Origin: Psychroserpens luteus
GTDB taxonomy: Bacteria; Bacteroidota; Bacteroidia; Flavobacteriales; Flavobacteriaceae
Direction: 5' to 3'
Length of the DNA: 64,000 nt
Assembly (NCBI RefSeq): GCF_015319355.1
Contig: NZ_JADILU010000005.1
Location: 124,001-188,000 of the forward strand
Position 1 is the stretch's first letter; each line of letters opens with the position of its first letter. The position numbers were made by a program, and so were the translations under genes. The notes beneath the pieces are model-generated. The model saw nothing but the letters and a program-made list of their open reading frames with translations, did not search any database and was not told where the DNA came from. Positions 53,717 through 61,692 of this stretch are shown in pieces.

Positions 53717-54226
53717 TTATATCCCTTTAAACCATTCTTGAAACTGTTTTCCTAAAAGAAATGAAGGTTCCATTTTTCCTCCTAGTGCATTTACTAAACT
53801 CATAATCCAAGCCACCAATAGTCCAAGTGCAACTATGAAACCTACAAAAGGAATAAAGCAAAGGAAACTTAGTAACATAAATCCTAAATATTGTCGAATA
53901 TAAAATGAACCGAATTCTGTTTTATTGCTACTATTCATAACAAGCGCTATAATCCACCCTATTAATGTGAAATGAGCAATGATGGCAACATTTTTCCCAT
54001 CACTAAATACTTCTTTGGCATCATCAGCAAATTCTTTTGCAGAAGCTTTAGCATCATCTGCAAATTCAGATGCTTTCTCTTTTGCATCATGGGCAAACTC
54101 TTTTGCATCTTCTGAAAACTCCTTAGCAGAACTACTTATTTTCTCTCCTGTTCTTTTTGCTCCGTCTTTAGCGTCACCTATCATATCGTCAAGGTCGTCG
54201 CTCAAATTTTTATTATCGTCTGACAT
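53717..54226 (-). CDS. DUF4870-like membrane protein with LEA-like amphipathic repeats
   Basis: 169 residues. The first ~80 are short repeats of 11-residue type (KEFAxDAKExAxEFADDAKA, SAKEFADDAKEVF) that form amphipathic helices, as in LEA and apolipoprotein-like proteins. The C-terminal 85 have three membrane helices (IIAHFTLIGWIIALVMN, LGFMLLSFLCFIPFVGFIVA, ALGLLVAWIMSLVNALGGKM), matching DUF4870/TIC20-like proteins. The fusion could anchor a stress-protective helix at the membrane; inference. Stands alone. Confidence 0.75.
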   Translation of the reverse strand: MSDDNKNLSDDLDDMIGDAKDGAKRTGEKISSSAKEFSEDAKEFAHDAKEKASEFADDAKASAKEFADDAKEVFSDGKNVAIIAHFTLIGWIIALVMNSSNKTEFGSFYIRQYLGFMLLSFLCFIPFVGFIVALGLLVAWIMSLVNALGGKMEPSFLLGKQFQEWFKGI

Positions 54227-54325
54227 TTTATTTGTTTTTAAATGGTTAGGGTATAAATTTAATGAAATTGCACCAATAGTGCGCTTTTATTTATAAGTAG
54301 TTAAATTTAACAAATTGTTACACAA

Positions 54326-54712
54326 CTATTTAAAAGCCTGATCTATTGGCTCCCAAAGTTCAATCTTATTGCCTTCATTATCTAGTATCCAACCAAACTT
54401 TCCGTAGTCATACTCCTGCATATCTCCAACTATTGTGACACCTTCTTCTTTTAAGGTTTCTAATAATTCTTTTAGATTTTCAACGCGATAGTTAAACATA
54501 AAGTCCTTTTTTGAAGGCTCAAAGTATTTGGTGTCGTCTTTAAATGGACTCCATTGTGTAGAACACTCTTTACCTTCTTTATCCTTCCACCAAAAGGTGC
54601 TACCATAATCATCTGTATTAAAACCTAAATGTTTATTGTACCAATCTTTTGATGCTTTTGGATCTTTAGTTTTAAAGAATAATCCACCTATTCCTGTGAC
54701 TCTTTTTTTCAT
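54326..54712 (-). CDS. VOC (glyoxalase/bleomycin-resistance-like) family protein
   Basis: 128 residues with the beta-alpha-beta pattern of VOC proteins: VTGIGGLFFKTKDPKASKDW, LGFNTDDYG and DYGKFGWILDNEGNKIELWE (a metal-ligand Glu near the end). Families include glyoxalases and dioxygenases, and the substrate cannot be told. Monocistronic. Confidence 0.85.
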   Translation of the reverse strand: MKKRVTGIGGLFFKTKDPKASKDWYNKHLGFNTDDYGSTFWWKDKEGKECSTQWSPFKDDTKYFEPSKKDFMFNYRVENLKELLETLKEEGVTIVGDMQEYDYGKFGWILDNEGNKIELWEPIDQAFK

Positions 54713-54802
54713 TTATCCTGAATTTTTATTAATTATTTTCTTCGGAAATATATCTAACCCTAAACCTTTAATGTTCAAAGCAATTTCTTTCTTTATGTGA
54801 TA

Positions 54803-54829
54803 CCTACAAGGTTTTAAAAACCTTGTAGG
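54803..54829. repeat. 27-base palindrome
   Basis: CCTACAAGGTTTT (54803-54815), central A, and its perfect complement (54817-54829). It lies 7 bases beyond the stop of the DUF1801 gene and may act as its terminator on the minus strand, although the T run is short. Confidence 0.6.
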
Positions 54830-54835
54830 ATAATG

Positions 54836-55291
54836 TTACTTCTTCAATGCTGCTTCATAAATATCAATCCATTCTTCTACAGACATTTTTCCTAAAAGTT
54901 GTTCAATCAAATCATAAGGAATATCATCCATCTTTTTAAAACGTATACAACTTTTTCCCATATCGAGTTTGTATTTACAATGCTTAGGGTATTCTGCTAC
55001 AAACCAATCATACAATTCCTTTTTTGCATACATACCAGAATGATACAATGCGATAAAATTCTTTTGTGAAGCCAAATTTATAAATGGCAATGGCGGAAAT
55101 GGTTTACAATGATACCCATTTGGATAGATTGTTTTTGGAACATAGTATGCCAACATCCCATATTCCATTCCAGCTTCTAAGCCTTTAGGCATGTGTTTCT
55201 TAATGAGGTTATTTAGTTTTATAATTGGTGCTTTACGCTCTTCTGGTAATTGATTGATGTAGCCTTCTGGTGTTATTGCTTTAGATTGCAT
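54836..55291 (-). CDS. DUF1801 domain protein
   Basis: 151 residues. AGMEYGMLAYYVPKTIYPNG, FPPLPFINLASQKNFIALYH and DMGKSCIRFKKMDDIPYDLI match DUF1801, a small family of unknown function in the YdhG/CyaY-like fold. No signal peptide. It follows the DUF4199 gene by 11 bases in the same direction. Confidence 0.82.
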   Translation of the reverse strand: MQSKAITPEGYINQLPEERKAPIIKLNNLIKKHMPKGLEAGMEYGMLAYYVPKTIYPNGYHCKPFPPLPFINLASQKNFIALYHSGMYAKKELYDWFVAEYPKHCKYKLDMGKSCIRFKKMDDIPYDLIEQLLGKMSVEEWIDIYEAALKK

Positions 55292-55302
55292 AATGTCTAT
55301 TT

Positions 55303-55764
55303 TTATTTACGATGAAGTATTAATCCAGAAATTAAAGATATGATAAATCCAATAATAGTAACTAGTACAAGCATAAATAACGCAGCTGTTGCACTAGTCA
55401 TTTTTATGATTTCGTCTGCTTTTCCTTGCTCAATAAGTTGTTGTTCATAATTACTAAAGAAGGAAGGATCTATAAATTTGGTATACATGAAATCTGCAAT
55501 AGCTATTCCTAATGCTACAAGGAGCGAAATAAGAACTCCAATAGCAATAGCTTTACCTAAAGAAATAACTCCATTATTAACATGATCTCGATAGTGCTTA
55601 ATACCGAAAAAGATAAAAGAGAGTGAAATGAAAATTGAAATATAACCAAGTATTTCATTAGTTGAATATTCTAAATTCTTAATACCTAAAACCAAGTGTA
55701 GAGTAAAAATAGTAAAGCCTGTTAGGAGTCCGTAAAGTCCAAATCTAATAACTGTAGTCTTCAT
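55303..55764 (-). CDS. DUF4199 membrane protein
   Basis: 153 residues with four membrane helices (about 7-27, 39-57, 70-90, 126-150). ISLGKAIAIGVLISLLVALG and the segment MYTKFIDPSFFSNYEQQLIEQGK match DUF4199. Function unknown. This family is often next to a small LuxR-type regulator gene, as here (55873-56283), and I infer a shared pathway. Confidence 0.78.
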   Translation of the reverse strand: MKTTVIRFGLYGLLTGFTIFTLHLVLGIKNLEYSTNEILGYISIFISLSFIFFGIKHYRDHVNNGVISLGKAIAIGVLISLLVALGIAIADFMYTKFIDPSFFSNYEQQLIEQGKADEIIKMTSATAALFMLVLVTIIGFIISLISGLILHRK

Positions 55765-55872
55765 AATGTGTTGTATTTATAAATTAATAGCCCAAAAGTA
55801 GAATAACAACAAAGAATCAGACTCATACTTTAGTACCAAAACAGTCATACTTTGGTGCTAAACGTACTGTTT

Positions 55873-56283
55873 TTATATAATTTCTAGGTCTTTGGCTATT
55901 TGTAATGCTTGTGTACGACGTTTGGCATTTAATTTTGAAAGCAGATTAGACACATGTGTTTTTATAGTGCTTTCTGAAACAAAAAGTTTAGTTCCAATTT
56001 CTTTATTTGATAATCCTTCGGAAATTCCTAAAAGCACTTCATACTCGCGTTTACTAATTTCTAAGTCTTCTATTTTTTTGTGATTTATTTCACCCAAAAT
56101 AGTGGTCTTTTTTTGAAGACTTTTCTTATTGAGATAGACACCTATAAAAAAGAAAACTATAGCAATTAGTGCAATGGCAATTTCAGAATTTAAATCTCCA
56201 GATATGACAGCGTATTTGCTAAACTGAAAAAGCAAAAGTAATGCTAGAATGAGTAATCCAAAAACAATAATGGTTTTTTTCAT
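55873..56283 (-). CDS. Membrane-anchored LuxR-type transcription regulator
   Basis: 136 residues. Two N-terminal membrane helices (about 5-22 and 34-50), a short coiled segment, then a LuxR helix-turn-helix (about 75-130, LEISKREYEVLLGISEGLSN and STIKTHVSNLLSKLNAKRRT). It has no receiver or ligand domain. Such a one-protein membrane regulator would sense the membrane or a partner, perhaps the DUF4199 protein; inference. The last residues KDLEII end the protein. Confidence 0.82.
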   Translation of the reverse strand: MKKTIIVFGLLILALLLLFQFSKYAVISGDLNSEIAIALIAIVFFFIGVYLNKKSLQKKTTILGEINHKKIEDLEISKREYEVLLGISEGLSNKEIGTKLFVSESTIKTHVSNLLSKLNAKRRTQALQIAKDLEII

Positions 56284-56305
56284 GTTTTAAATTTAAGAAA
56301 AAAAG

Positions 56306-56382
56306 TGTCATTCAGAAGGAAGAATGACTGAAGATTCTTGTAGCTTATAACTATGAGATTCTTCGCTTTGCTCTGAATGACA
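56306..56382. repeat. Imperfect intergenic inverted repeat (77 bases)
   Basis: TGTCATTCAGA (56306-56316) and TCTGAATGACA (56372-56382) pair perfectly over 11 bases with a 55-base internal region rich in short inverted repeats. Palindromic units of this general type, with ends like GTCATTC, are common between genes in Bacteroidota. Not a gene. Confidence 0.6.
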
Positions 56383-56391
56383 TTGTTAATT

Positions 56392-57327
56392 TTATATAAA
56401 ATGAGTCTTTATCTTATCTACTATAGTTTGCGCTAGTTTTTCTTTGCTCTCAATGGTCCAACCAGCAACATGAGGTGTTAAAATCACATTTTCTGCGGAA
56501 ATGAGATACTTGAAAGCTTCTGGAATTTCTGAAGTAAATAGGTTTTCAAACGATGATTTTTCATATTCTAAAACATCTAATCCAGCTCCTAGTATTTTAC
56601 CAGATTCTAAAGCTGAAACTAAATCTTTGGTCACGACACTTTTTCCACGAGCTGTATTAATGAGCCAAAACGGTTTTTTAAAACCATTGATAAACTCTGA
56701 ATCTATCATGTTTATCGTTAATGGAGTTTCTGGTGTATGCAAACTCAATACATCTACTTTTTCTTGAAGTTCTTGCAAGGATACTTGCTTTGCATTCTCA
56801 TCACCTACATTGTCTTTTAGATCATAACAAAGCACATCAACATCAAAACCTCTTAGTTTTTTAGCGAACGCTTTTCCCATATTACCATAACCAATAAGAC
56901 CAACAGTTTTCCCGTCGAGTTCTAGTCCGCGATTTTCTTCACGCTGCCATTTACCTTGACGCACTTCTTGATCTGCCTTATTTAGTTTATTAAACAATGA
57001 AAGTAACATTGCTAAACTATGTTCACCAACCGCATTTCGGTTCCCTTCTGGTGCTGCAATTAATTTTATGCCTTTGCTTTCAGCATACTCACAATCTATG
57101 TTTTCTAATCCTGCGCCAACGCGACCAATAAATTTTAGATTTTCTGCGGAATCCAGGAACTGCTTGTTTATTTTAAATCGGCTTCTTATGATGAATCCGT
57201 CGTATTGATGAATTATTTTTTCGATAGCTTCTTTTGACGATGTATAGTCTTCGTCATTGGTATATCCCAAAGCATTGAGTTGCTTTATGAGTAAAGGATG
57301 GTTTGCGTCTAGGTGAAGGATTTTCAT
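56392..57327 (-). CDS. 2-hydroxyacid dehydrogenase, phosphoglycerate dehydrogenase type
   Basis: 311 residues. NAD-binding fold with GLIGYGNMGKAFAKKL (GxGxxG), substrate Arg in RSRF and GRVGAGLENIDCEY, catalytic His in LSLHTPETP and HVAGWTIESK. It is the short form lacking the C-terminal ACT domain. Serine synthesis is the best guess. It stands between repeats rather than in an operon. Confidence 0.85.
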   Translation of the reverse strand: MKILHLDANHPLLIKQLNALGYTNDEDYTSSKEAIEKIIHQYDGFIIRSRFKINKQFLDSAENLKFIGRVGAGLENIDCEYAESKGIKLIAAPEGNRNAVGEHSLAMLLSLFNKLNKADQEVRQGKWQREENRGLELDGKTVGLIGYGNMGKAFAKKLRGFDVDVLCYDLKDNVGDENAKQVSLQELQEKVDVLSLHTPETPLTINMIDSEFINGFKKPFWLINTARGKSVVTKDLVSALESGKILGAGLDVLEYEKSSFENLFTSEIPEAFKYLISAENVILTPHVAGWTIESKEKLAQTIVDKIKTHFI

Positions 57328-57381
57328 ATTAATTTACTGCGAAGGCAGGAATCTCTTTTTATGTTAAATATTAATAATGAG

Positions 57382-57402
57382 ATGCTGAAACGAGTTCAGC
57401 AT
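57382..57402. repeat. Palindromic repeat sharing a 15-mer with the rpsB leader
   Basis: ATGCTGAAACGAGTTCAGCAT: stem ATGCTGAA, loop ACGAG, complement. The inner 15 bases CTGAAACGAGTTCAG also occur at 4135-4149 in the rpsB leader. Confidence 0.7.
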
Positions 57403-57420
57403 GACGTTGATTATAAAATT

Positions 57421-57786
57421 TTATATTTCTGGATATACGGTTTGTGTCATCTCGTCTTGAACTTTTCCTGTATGTGCTGTATCTAGTTTTTCAAACAAGA
57501 GTAAATGAACTTCTTCTCCGTTTTTAGTGGATGGATTATGTTCTACACCTTTTGGCACGACGATGATTTCTCCTTCTTTAACAACTTCTGTTCTATCTCT
57601 AAACTGCATGTATAACGTTCCTTTTACAACTTGAAATAACTCATCTTCATTGTCATGGCTATGCCATACAAATTCGCCTTTTATTTTGGCGAGAATGACT
57701 TGCATATTATCTACAGTAGCAATACGATGTGGATGCCATTGTTTTGAGAACAGTTGGTGTTTGTCTTTAATATTGATAGGTTTCAT
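57421..57786 (-). CDS. Cupin domain protein
   Basis: 121 residues. A single cupin barrel with metal-binding pattern WHSHDNEDELFQVVKGTLYM (H-x-H-x-E-type) and VPKGVEHNPSTKNGEEVHLL. Small cupins can be isomerases, dioxygenases or sugar epimerases; the substrate is unknown. It is followed by a repeat copy (57836-57926) rather than by another gene. Confidence 0.88.
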   Translation of the reverse strand: MKPINIKDKHQLFSKQWHPHRIATVDNMQVILAKIKGEFVWHSHDNEDELFQVVKGTLYMQFRDRTEVVKEGEIIVVPKGVEHNPSTKNGEEVHLLLFEKLDTAHTGKVQDEMTQTVYPEI

Positions 57787-57835
57787 TGCTAAATGACTTT
57801 AGTTTGTATAAAGTTACAAACTTCTGCGCTAACGA

Positions 57836-57926
57836 TTGTAGTGAAAATCCTTTTGCTTTTTTGCAAAAGATTGAAACGAAAAGCGTGACGAACTTTCGCT
57901 TTTTAGCGAAGGTTGGTAGCGCCCAA
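57836..57926 (+). repeat. Copy B of the structured intergenic repeat
   Basis: TTGTAGTGAAAATCC, then a hairpin CTTTTGC/GCAAAAG, then TTGAAACGAAAAGCGTGAC, a second hairpin with CTTTCGCT/AGCGAAGG arms, and GGTAGCGCCCAA. Same fixed segments in the same order as copy A (471-545, minus strand), but the hairpins have different sequence. Confidence 0.65.
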
Positions 57927-57932
57927 AACATA

Positions 57933-59303
57933 TTAAAACCCAATAATCAATCCAGAAAGCACAAAAAACAAGTAAATCCCAAGAATGTCATTACTGGTTG
58001 TAATAAATGGTCCTGTTGCAATTGCAGGATCAATTCCACGTTTGTCTAAAATTATAGGAACAAATGTCCCAACAAGTGCTGCTACTACGATGACAGACAT
58101 CATAGATACTGCTATTGCTAAACTTTCGGTTGGGTCTTGACCTATAATTAAACCAAAAAGAATCACGAGTAGAGCTAATACAAACCCGTTAATGAGACTG
58201 AGTCCAACTTCTTTTAATAATCGACTAACAATACTACCTTTTACATTATCATTGGCAATACCTTGCACAATAATTGCACTAGATTGTACACCCACATTTC
58301 CTGCCATTGCAGCGATTAATGGTGTGTAGAAAAATAGTGATGGTACGGTTTCCATGACATTTTCAAATCCTTTCATGATAAACACACTCCCAAGACCTCC
58401 AAAAAGTCCTAAAACGAGCCAAGGTAATCGTGCTTTGGTCAATTCTAAAATACTATCATCTGCCTCGACATCACCAGTAATACCAGCTGCCATTTGATAA
58501 TCTTTTTCAGCTTCTTCCTTTAATACATCTACTATATCATCAATGGTAATTCTACCTAAAAGGGTTTGGTTATCATCAACCACAGGAATGGCTTCTAAAT
58601 CATATTTAGACATCACTTTAGCAACATCTTCTACATCATCATGCACATTAACAGAATCAACGGTATCTTTAGAAATGTCTGAAATTTTTTGATCACTTTT
58701 AGCGACAATTAAATCTTTAAGTGATAAGCGACCTATGAGTTTTTCTTCTTTATTTACAACATAGATGGAGTGTACTCTTGTAACTTCTGTTGCCTGACCT
58801 CTAATGCGACGTAAGCATCCAGCAACTGTCCAGGTTTCATAAACCTTCACAAGCTCTTTAGCCATCAAACTACCTGCTGTATCTTCGTCATATGCTAGTA
58901 ACTCTGTAATTTCATCACGATGTTCTTCGTCTTCAATTTTAGAGATTACTTCGGCTTGCCTGTTTTCAGGAAGCTCTGCAATCATATCTGCAGCATCATC
59001 TGTATCAAGTTCCTCTACCTCTTCGGCAATTTCTTTTGCAGAAAGATTTTTAAGTACTTTTTCTCTGATGTCCTCATCCAATTCCATGAGGATTTCTGAA
59101 GTGGTTTCAGAATCGAGTAATTTTATAACGTAAACAGAGTCTTCGAGATCTAATTCATCAAGAATCTCTGCAACATCTGCGAAATGAAATTCATTAAGTA
59201 CACGTTTTAGCTCTTTGTCATCTTTAGTTTCGATGCAAAGTTCAACCTGCTCAATGAGCTCATCTGTTAGTTCAAACTGACTATTTTCTCTTTCTTCAAT
59301 CAT
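57933..59303 (-). CDS. mgtE: MgtE magnesium transporter
   Basis: 456 residues. N-terminal MgtE domain (ETTSEILMELDEDIREKVLK, ELDTDDAADMIAELPENRQA), two CBS domains (about 140-260, with IYVVNKEEKLIGRLSLKDLI), and five membrane helices from about 295 with the ion-path region PLIAAMAGNVGVQSSAIIVQ and a final TGPFITTSNDILGIYLFF. The acidic N-domain senses Mg2+ and closes the channel. It is 39 bases downstream of rsmA on the same strand, so it may be co-transcribed. Confidence 0.95.
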   Translation of the reverse strand: MIEERENSQFELTDELIEQVELCIETKDDKELKRVLNEFHFADVAEILDELDLEDSVYVIKLLDSETTSEILMELDEDIREKVLKNLSAKEIAEEVEELDTDDAADMIAELPENRQAEVISKIEDEEHRDEITELLAYDEDTAGSLMAKELVKVYETWTVAGCLRRIRGQATEVTRVHSIYVVNKEEKLIGRLSLKDLIVAKSDQKISDISKDTVDSVNVHDDVEDVAKVMSKYDLEAIPVVDDNQTLLGRITIDDIVDVLKEEAEKDYQMAAGITGDVEADDSILELTKARLPWLVLGLFGGLGSVFIMKGFENVMETVPSLFFYTPLIAAMAGNVGVQSSAIIVQGIANDNVKGSIVSRLLKEVGLSLINGFVLALLVILFGLIIGQDPTESLAIAVSMMSVIVVAALVGTFVPIILDKRGIDPAIATGPFITTSNDILGIYLFFVLSGLIIGF

Positions 59304-59342
59304 GAGGTTGTTGACGTTTCTCTCTGCGGAAATAAAAAATTC

Positions 59343-60137
59343 TTAATCTTGATTCTCGTCGTTTTCAATGAGTTGCGTTAGTTCTAAAAAAGATTGAACG
59401 CTTAGTTGCTCCGGACGTTTGTCAAATATAACATTTGCTTTTAAATTATCTGAAAGATTGAAACTTTTTAAGCTGTTACGCAACGTTTTTCTACGTTGTT
59501 GAAATGCGGTTTTTACTACTCTAAAAAATACTTTCTCATCAACTGGTAATGTGAAATTTTCTTTTCTTCTCAATCTTAATACTCCAGAATCTACTCTTGG
59601 TGGTGGAATAAAAACCGTTGGTGGTACTGTGAATAAATATTCTGCTTCATAAAAAGCTTGAACTAAGACAGACATAATCCCATATACTTTTGAACCTTCT
59701 TTTGAGCAAATACGTGCTGCAACTTCTTTTTGAAACATACCTGCAAACTCAGGGATTTGCTCACGCATTTCTAAAGTTTTAAATACGATTTGAGTTGAAA
59801 TATTATAAGGAAAGTTACCAATGATAGCGAAAGGTTCATCACCAAAAATCTGAGTTATATCATACTTTAAAAAATCTTCTTCATGAACACGATCTGCCAA
59901 ATTAAGATAGTTGGCTTTGAGGTATTCTACAGATTCTCTATCGATTTCAATCACATGCGTTTTGACATCTTTTTTAAGCAAGTATTTTGTTAAAACACCT
60001 GTTCCTGGACCAATTTCTAAAACATGCTTGTAGCCTTCTAATGTTAAAGAATCTGCAATATCTTCAGCAATATTCTCATCATTTAAGAAATGTTGTCCTA
60101 AATGTTTTTTTGCTCTTACTTGATGGTTATTTGACAC
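59343..60137 (-). CDS. rsmA: 16S rRNA dimethyladenosine transferase
   Basis: 264 residues. Dimethylates two adjacent adenines near the 3' end of 16S rRNA. S-adenosylmethionine site [20 protein letters not shown], catalytic loop [13 protein letters not shown] (NFPY), and [20 protein letters not shown] are diagnostic of KsgA. It is upstream of mgtE. Start at [10 protein letters not shown]-containing N-terminus is standard. Confidence 0.97.
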   Translation of the reverse strand: MSNNHQVRAKKHLGQHFLNDENIAEDIADSLTLEGYKHVLEIGPGTGVLTKYLLKKDVKTHVIEIDRESVEYLKANYLNLADRVHEEDFLKYDITQIFGDEPFAIIGNFPYNISTQIVFKTLEMREQIPEFAGMFQKEVAARICSKEGSKVYGIMSVLVQAFYEAEYLFTVPPTVFIPPPRVDSGVLRLRRKENFTLPVDEKVFFRVVKTAFQQRRKTLRNSLKSFNLSDNLKANVIFDKRPEQLSVQSFLELTQLIENDENQD

Positions 60138-60216
60138 GTTGTTTAAATTTTATTTCTCTGGCAAAGGCGCAAAGCTCTTATTAACTTAATGTTATTTCTT
60201 CAATTTTAATCGATTG

Positions 60217-60543
60217 TTACTTGAATTTCACATTATACTCATCGACAATTTGAAGTTCTGTTTTAAATGTTAACATTTTATCTGCAAATTTCTTTAATCC
60301 CTCTTGACTAAACCTATCTGCATCTTCTTTATAGTAGGCATCTAATGCTTCTCTTGAATAGGAACGAAATTGAATTGAGTAGGTTTTTCCTCCCATGTCT
60401 TCTTCTACTAATACTTGAGAAAAGGTCGCTTTTTCAAATTTCCCTGTTCCTAATACCTGCGGAATATGTTCGGTCTTTATCCATTCTAACCATTCGTCAT
60501 GTACCGAATCGTCTATGTTTACTGTGATGTTATAAATAATCAT
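60217..60543 (-). CDS. DUF4286 family protein
   Basis: 108 residues. MIIYNITVNIDDSVHDEWLE starts the typical fold of DUF4286, a small ferredoxin-like protein; KTYSIQFRSYSREALDAYYK follows. Function unknown. It lies upstream of rsmA on the same strand with about 80 bases between. Confidence 0.83.
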   Translation of the reverse strand: MIIYNITVNIDDSVHDEWLEWIKTEHIPQVLGTGKFEKATFSQVLVEEDMGGKTYSIQFRSYSREALDAYYKEDADRFSQEGLKKFADKMLTFKTELQIVDEYNVKFK

Positions 60544-60570
60544 TGTATTGTTTTTGTGAATTCCTCATCA

Positions 60571-60590
60571 CACTTCGACTACGCTCAGTG
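60571..60590. repeat. Small palindromic intergenic repeat
   Basis: CACTTCGACTACGCTCAGTG, a near-palindrome with ends CACT and AGTG. It resembles a family of short inverted repeats scattered in Bacteroidota genomes; this is recollection. Confidence 0.45.
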
Positions 60591-60613
60591 GGACAATATG
60601 GAATGACAGCTTC

Positions 60614-61126
60614 TTATAAATCTTTTGCAAATAACAGAAGTTCTTTGTCGTCATCAAAGGGTTTTACTGTTTTTTGGTAAGATAAGCCTAATTTTTCCAA
60701 AAGATAGATGGATGGTTTGTTTATTGGAAGCGTAATAGCACAGATGGTTTTTATTCCAAATTCGCTTTTAGCAAGCTTCATTATTTCGCTAGCAGCTTCG
60801 TATCCATAGCCTTTTCCATGATATTCTGGCAGCATTGAAAACTCAATATCGATATGCTCTAGATTGTCTCGTTTTAGTAATCCGCAGGTTCCAATAGTTT
60901 TTAGATTTTCTGCTTTGACTTGCATTTTGTAGTATCCATAACCGTTCTGCTCATAACATTTGAGTTGTTTACTTTTTATAGATTCTGCAGCAGCTTCTAC
61001 ATTTTTAATATTGCGATCACCTATGTATTTGAGTCAACCTGTTGAATTCATTAATTCTAGAATGAATGGTGCGTCGTCTACTGTTATTTTGGAGAGGATG
61101 AGGCGAGTAGTTTGTGATATTTGCAT
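60614..61126 (-). pseudogene. GNAT acetyltransferase gene with in-frame TGA at codon 31
   Basis: From ATG at 61124-61126 to 60614 the frame would encode about 170 residues, the normal size for a RimJ-type GNAT protein: MQISQTTRLILSKITVDDAP, then ..FILELMNSTG, stop, LKYIGDRNIKNVEAAAESIK. The TGA (61034-61036 on the plus strand) stands where relatives have Trp (GWLKYIGDRNI), so one base changed TGG to TGA. The rest is intact: FSMLPEYHGKGYGYEAASEI and the acetyl-CoA region read normally. A shorter product from an internal ATG would lose the first strand-helix part. The gene is therefore recently broken, or the base is a sequencing error. Confidence 0.8.
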
Positions 61127-61183
61127 TGGTGTGGAGGTGTGGCAAAAAATATTAAATACACTATACGAAGTTAATTGTTGTAC

Positions 61184-61666
61184 TTAGCTATTTTTCTTTC
61201 TAATTTCACAATAACGCCCGAAAATCATACCGCAAACAAAAGCAATTCCACTTTCAAGTCTGTGTTGTTCTGATAATTTTTCATTGTTAAAATTACCTCT
61301 CGATGGACTTATTTTTCTGAGCATTGCTAAAAATTCTTTTATCAAATGATGATTTATTGTTAATGAATGTGCAATTGTATTTCTCAGCTTATTCAATATT
61401 TCAAGAGATTTAATAACATATTCTCCACCTGGTCCACTATAATTTCCGAAATGGAGAAGAAGTTTTACTTTTGAACTATAAGTGAAATTCTCTTTGAAAA
61501 AATCTGAGTTTTTATTTTCGGAAATGCTTTCTAAATAACAGTTTATAGCAAATTCTGTTAAAATGTGTCCTTTTAGAATTGTAAGCTCTATATCTTTTAA
61601 TTCAGTTAGTTCTGAGATTATAAATATTCCAAACTCATCTTCACTATAGTTTCTAGTATTTTCCAT
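61184..61666 (-). CDS. HEPN-like small protein
   Basis: 160 residues, mostly helical. LRNTIAHSLTINHH carries R-N-T-I-A-H, the R-x4-H motif of HEPN nucleases and HEPN folds, after LLLHFGNYSGPGGEYVIKSL. No paired nucleotidyltransferase gene is next to it, so it is not an obvious HEPN-MNT toxin-antitoxin module. Codon use is AT-rich. Role unknown; an RNA-cutting or a non-catalytic HEPN role are both possible. Confidence 0.6.
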   Translation of the reverse strand: MENTRNYSEDEFGIFIISELTELKDIELTILKGHILTEFAINCYLESISENKNSDFFKENFTYSSKVKLLLHFGNYSGPGGEYVIKSLEILNKLRNTIAHSLTINHHLIKEFLAMLRKISPSRGNFNNEKLSEQHRLESGIAFVCGMIFGRYCEIRKKNS

Positions 61667-61692
61667 TAAGAGTAAATTAATATTGAGTACAA

